Of a DNA stretch of 64,000 bases, positions 61,884-64,000 are shown piece by piece (the first letter of the stretch is position 1; each line of letters starts with the position of its first letter). The stretch lies in contig DAAN01000026.1 in the NCBI GenBank assembly GCA_001701135.1, positions 14,633 to 78,632 on the forward strand, in the 5' to 3' direction. The DNA is from Bacteroidales bacterium H3 (GTDB lineage: Bacteria; Bacteroidota; Bacteroidia; Bacteroidales; Muribaculaceae). The position numbers were made by a program, and so were the translations under genes. The notes below the pieces were generated by a model. It was not told where the DNA came from and searched no databases. It saw only the letters and a list, made by a program, of their open reading frames with translations.

Positions 61884-63268
61884 CGGCGAAAGTGTGTTTG
61901 TTGTTCCTCTTCCGGTGACTGTTCTCTCGCCTGTGTCTCATCGACCGTCTCTTCCTGTTTCTGCTCGGCCAAAAGCTGTTCGTTCCAGTCCTTGTTGGGA
62001 TAGGTAGGCTGTTCACGGACAAAAGAGGCGTCATTCGCCTTGTCCAGACCGAGGAACTCCCGCAATCCTTCACGGAACTCCTTGTAATTTCCGTTCATGA
62101 TATCCGTCTGTTCCCGTATGTCGTCCGGATGGCACAGGCCGCTCGAACGCATCGACATGGCTTCTTCCCATGCGGATTCATATTTCCCGTAGCTCGACCG
62201 CAAAGCGTCGGGCAACAGGTCTATGTCACCTTCATCGAGGTTCTTGCCGTCAGTAACGGAATCCAGATAAGGCTTCCGCTCCGGTGTCTCCTCGATGGTG
62301 GAACGGACAACCCGGTACATCTCCTGTTGCAGGTTCTTGGCAAACTCGATTCCCGCAAGGTCGGTATCGAAACAGATGTGTTGCTTGGCAGGAAGCGAGA
62401 GCGTGAGGACACCCCGCATCTGTTCCACCGTCGGGTTACCGCCGGTAGATATGAAGACCGCTTTCCGCAAATCCTTGTCGTTGGCCTGATGAAGCTGGTA
62501 ATAGGCCATCGCGTCGTATGCACTCTCGAACCAGTAGATATGCTTGGCTTCGGTAAGCGTAGTTTTGGCTGGGCTGGCAATCCATAACCCTTGGCTCGAA
62601 TTGCTCCCTTCCGCCTTCCCTTTATAACTGCCGCTGCCATCCATGCGAGGGCGGCCTCGCTCTTCCAGACCGACAACCTGTCCCGTATCTTTCGGAACGG
62701 TCAGCGGAAAGGCGAGGTTGGTGTATTTCATGCCGTCCTCACGATGCTTCGTCGCCAGACAGAAGTTCCGATGAAAGGCATACTGCGTGTAAAGGTCGAT
62801 GCCCCGATGCTTGAAGAACGGATAGAACTTCTTTTGTGTCGCCCGATCCTGCGGATTGAACTGGTGAATGTCGTAATCCGCCATGTCAAACGGCTTCACA
62901 TCCCGTTTAGGCTGGATAATCCGGATGTCCCGGTCAGCGACGGGATGGTTCAGCAACCGGTTACAGACAAGGTTTACCAGTCGGTCGGGAGACACGCCTG
63001 TACGGTATTCCGCAAAAAAATGCGGATGCTCCTTGATAAAGGAAATGATGTTATACGACTTCTGCTGTTGCGGTTTGAAACAGCATTTCCCTTGCTGCGT
63101 GACAATGAACTTGTCGTTGCGGATGCGCCGCCCCTCGCTGTCCAACCGGACATACGAGGGATAGCGCAGGCCGTCGCGCCGGTTCAGGTGATAGCCCGCG
63201 TCGATAAGCACGTCCTGAATGTTCAGCCTGCGCAGAAAATCGTCATAAGTCAGTTCGCCCTCTCTCAT
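61880..63268 (-). CDS. Toprim-domain primase-like protein
   Basis: A 462-aa protein. The N-terminal part (about residues 1-90) resembles the DUF3991-type region of relaxosome primases. The Toprim domain is visible with Glu248 in FESAYDAMAYY and D301/D303 in FDTDLAGIEFA, the catalytic triad of Toprim primases and nickases. It most likely primes complementary-strand synthesis after transfer. A charged, Glu-rich tail follows from about residue 430. Confidence 0.85.
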   Translation of the reverse strand: MREGELTYDDFLRRLNIQDVLIDAGYHLNRRDGLRYPSYVRLDSEGRRIRNDKFIVTQQGKCCFKPQQQKSYNIISFIKEHPHFFAEYRTGVSPDRLVNLVCNRLLNHPVADRDIRIIQPKRDVKPFDMADYDIHQFNPQDRATQKKFYPFFKHRGIDLYTQYAFHRNFCLATKHREDGMKYTNLAFPLTVPKDTGQVVGLEERGRPRMDGSGSYKGKAEGSNSSQGLWIASPAKTTLTEAKHIYWFESAYDAMAYYQLHQANDKDLRKAVFISTGGNPTVEQMRGVLTLSLPAKQHICFDTDLAGIEFAKNLQQEMYRVVRSTIEETPERKPYLDSVTDGKNLDEGDIDLLPDALRSSYGKYESAWEEAMSMRSSGLCHPDDIREQTDIMNGNYKEFREGLREFLGLDKANDASFVREQPTYPNKDWNEQLLAEQKQEETVDETQAREQSPEEEQQTHFRR

Positions 63269-63271
63269 GGT

Positions 63272-64000
63272 TTACCTCCCCATTCTCATATCATTGATTT
63301 CACGGTTCATCTCTGCCTCGAAACAACGGATGGCCATATCCCTCGGTGTATCGACCCCCAGCTTGATGTACGGGCGTGGCGGACCGCCGAAACACTCGCC
63401 GTAGAACTCCGGGGCATGGCAGTGATGGTGGATGCCGTGCGCGACACCCGCCGCGACTACCGTACCTGCGGTGAGGGCGGCAAAGATTTTCGTACCGAGC
63501 CCCCGTTGTGCTTCCGGGCGTGTTTTCATGTCCACTTCGCTGAAAATCTTGGAAAAGAGCTTCATCCGGTGATAATCATCCACAGCAAGGAACTTGTCGT
63601 AATCCCGTTGGGTTATCTCATGGCTGATAGCCTGACCGTCGATAACAGCGGTCATCCTGTATTTCCCCTCGGTTTGTGCCGGTTGAACGGCTATCTGGCT
63701 CACTTCAACTTCCCGCCCGTGCTTCTCTTCCCGATACCATCCCTTGTTTTCATTCAGAAACTGGAGGTCACGCCCGTCCACTGCCGCACCGACATAGCCC
63801 TGTATGGATTCCTCTTGCTGTTGCAGCGAGGTTTCCACCGGCATGAAAGCCTCCTGCTCCTGCCGTTGGCGTTGTTCCAAATCCTGCTGTACTTCGGGAT
63901 GCAGGCCGATAGCGATGCGTTGATCGCTGTTGAGAGCCTCCATCGTCACTTTGTCGGAAAAGTCAGCCCCGATAATGCCGTTCAGCAGTTCCAGACGTTT
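63272..64000 (-). CDS. Element protein with transmembrane segment, 5' end outside window
   Basis: The frame is open to the window edge (KRLELLNGIIGADFSDKV precedes the internal GTG/ATG near 63949/63943), so the gene begins beyond 64000. About 242 residues are visible: a glutamine- and glutamate-rich N-terminal part, a central beta-rich segment (KYRMTAVIDGQAISHEITQR), a hydrophobic stretch (FAALTAGTVVAAGVAHG) followed by HHHCH, and a helical end. Function unknown. It is the most upstream visible gene of the minus-strand transfer operon. Confidence 0.65.
   Translation of the reverse strand, partial: KRLELLNGIIGADFSDKVTMEALNSDQRIAIGLHPEVQQDLEQRQRQEQEAFMPVETSLQQQEESIQGYVGAAVDGRDLQFLNENKGWYREEKHGREVEVSQIAVQPAQTEGKYRMTAVIDGQAISHEITQRDYDKFLAVDDYHRMKLFSKIFSEVDMKTRPEAQRGLGTKIFAALTAGTVVAAGVAHGIHHHCHAPEFYGECFGGPPRPYIKLGVDTPRDMAIRCFEAEMNREINDMRMGR

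Overview
The window looks like a Bacteroidales chromosome (a GC-rich, Muribaculaceae-like genome is plausible; order is firmer than family). Evidence: promoters of the Bacteroidota type (TTTG, about 20 bases, TAnnTTTG), SusC-era style surface lipoproteins with LxxC lipoboxes, glycine decarboxylase split into two subunits, and an outer-membrane DUF3078-type barrel. From about 22 kb onward a conjugative or mobilizable element (ICE-like) is inserted; its far end and any integrase lie outside the window.

Layout. 1-7.5 kb, plus strand: 3' part of a DUF4143 ATPase, then ruvB, a flippase, a GH36 alpha-galactosidase and a glycosyltransferase. 7.5-17 kb, minus strand: a compact run lplA-gcvT-gcvH-gcvPA-gcvPB-lpd-(AlbA_2 protein)-uvrC, which puts the whole glycine cleavage system with its lipoate ligase and L-protein in one transcription unit. 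17-20.5 kb, minus strand: a 49-bp tandem repeat, a DUF3078-like barrel, an intergenic region with clustered DnaA-box-like 9-mers (candidate oriC) and an outer-membrane phospholipase A. 20.9-22 kb: a DUF1016 PDDEXK nuclease, flanked by two possible small RNAs.

22-33 kb, accessory element, left part: a block of small unknown proteins, ssb, an HU-like protein, a resolvase homologue that has lost its catalytic residues, a five-gene unit of unknown proteins ending in a wHTH-like protein, a candidate oriT, a MobV relaxase, and an OmpA-type barrel.

33-47.4 kb, minus strand: a cobalamin-riboswitch operon. In transcription order: DUF4465 lipoprotein, PKD/Ig lipoprotein, large repeat (LRR-like) lipoprotein, BtuG, BtuB, BtuF, BtuC, BtuD, then a YjjP/YjjB (ThrE-type) exporter pair, a DUF6064-like membrane protein and a DUF2284 cysteine-rich protein. 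A truncated second copy of the btuD 3' end sits before DUF2284, so the exporter/DUF6064 cassette is bounded by direct repeats. YjjPB homologues export succinate; since B12 is the cofactor that lets Bacteroidota turn succinate into propionate, a riboswitch-controlled succinate exporter is an attractive and testable idea and is the main hypothesis I offer.

47.8-49.9 kb, plus strand: four small unknown element genes. 49.9-64 kb, minus strand: transfer/establishment operon read in from beyond the right edge: an unknown partial protein, Toprim primase-like protein, PH-domain membrane protein, two related periplasmic proteins, a Gly-rich membrane protein, an M23 peptidase whose frame appears to continue into the next gene through an A9 slippery run, a 599-aa membrane protein, a DUF3945/MutS-I-like protein, a glucosaminidase-M23 hydrolase, a tiny membrane protein, an OB-fold protein and a frameshifted ArdC-like zincin. 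No coupling protein, VirB4 or integrase is inside the window. All family names come from reading motifs by eye; no database search was run.
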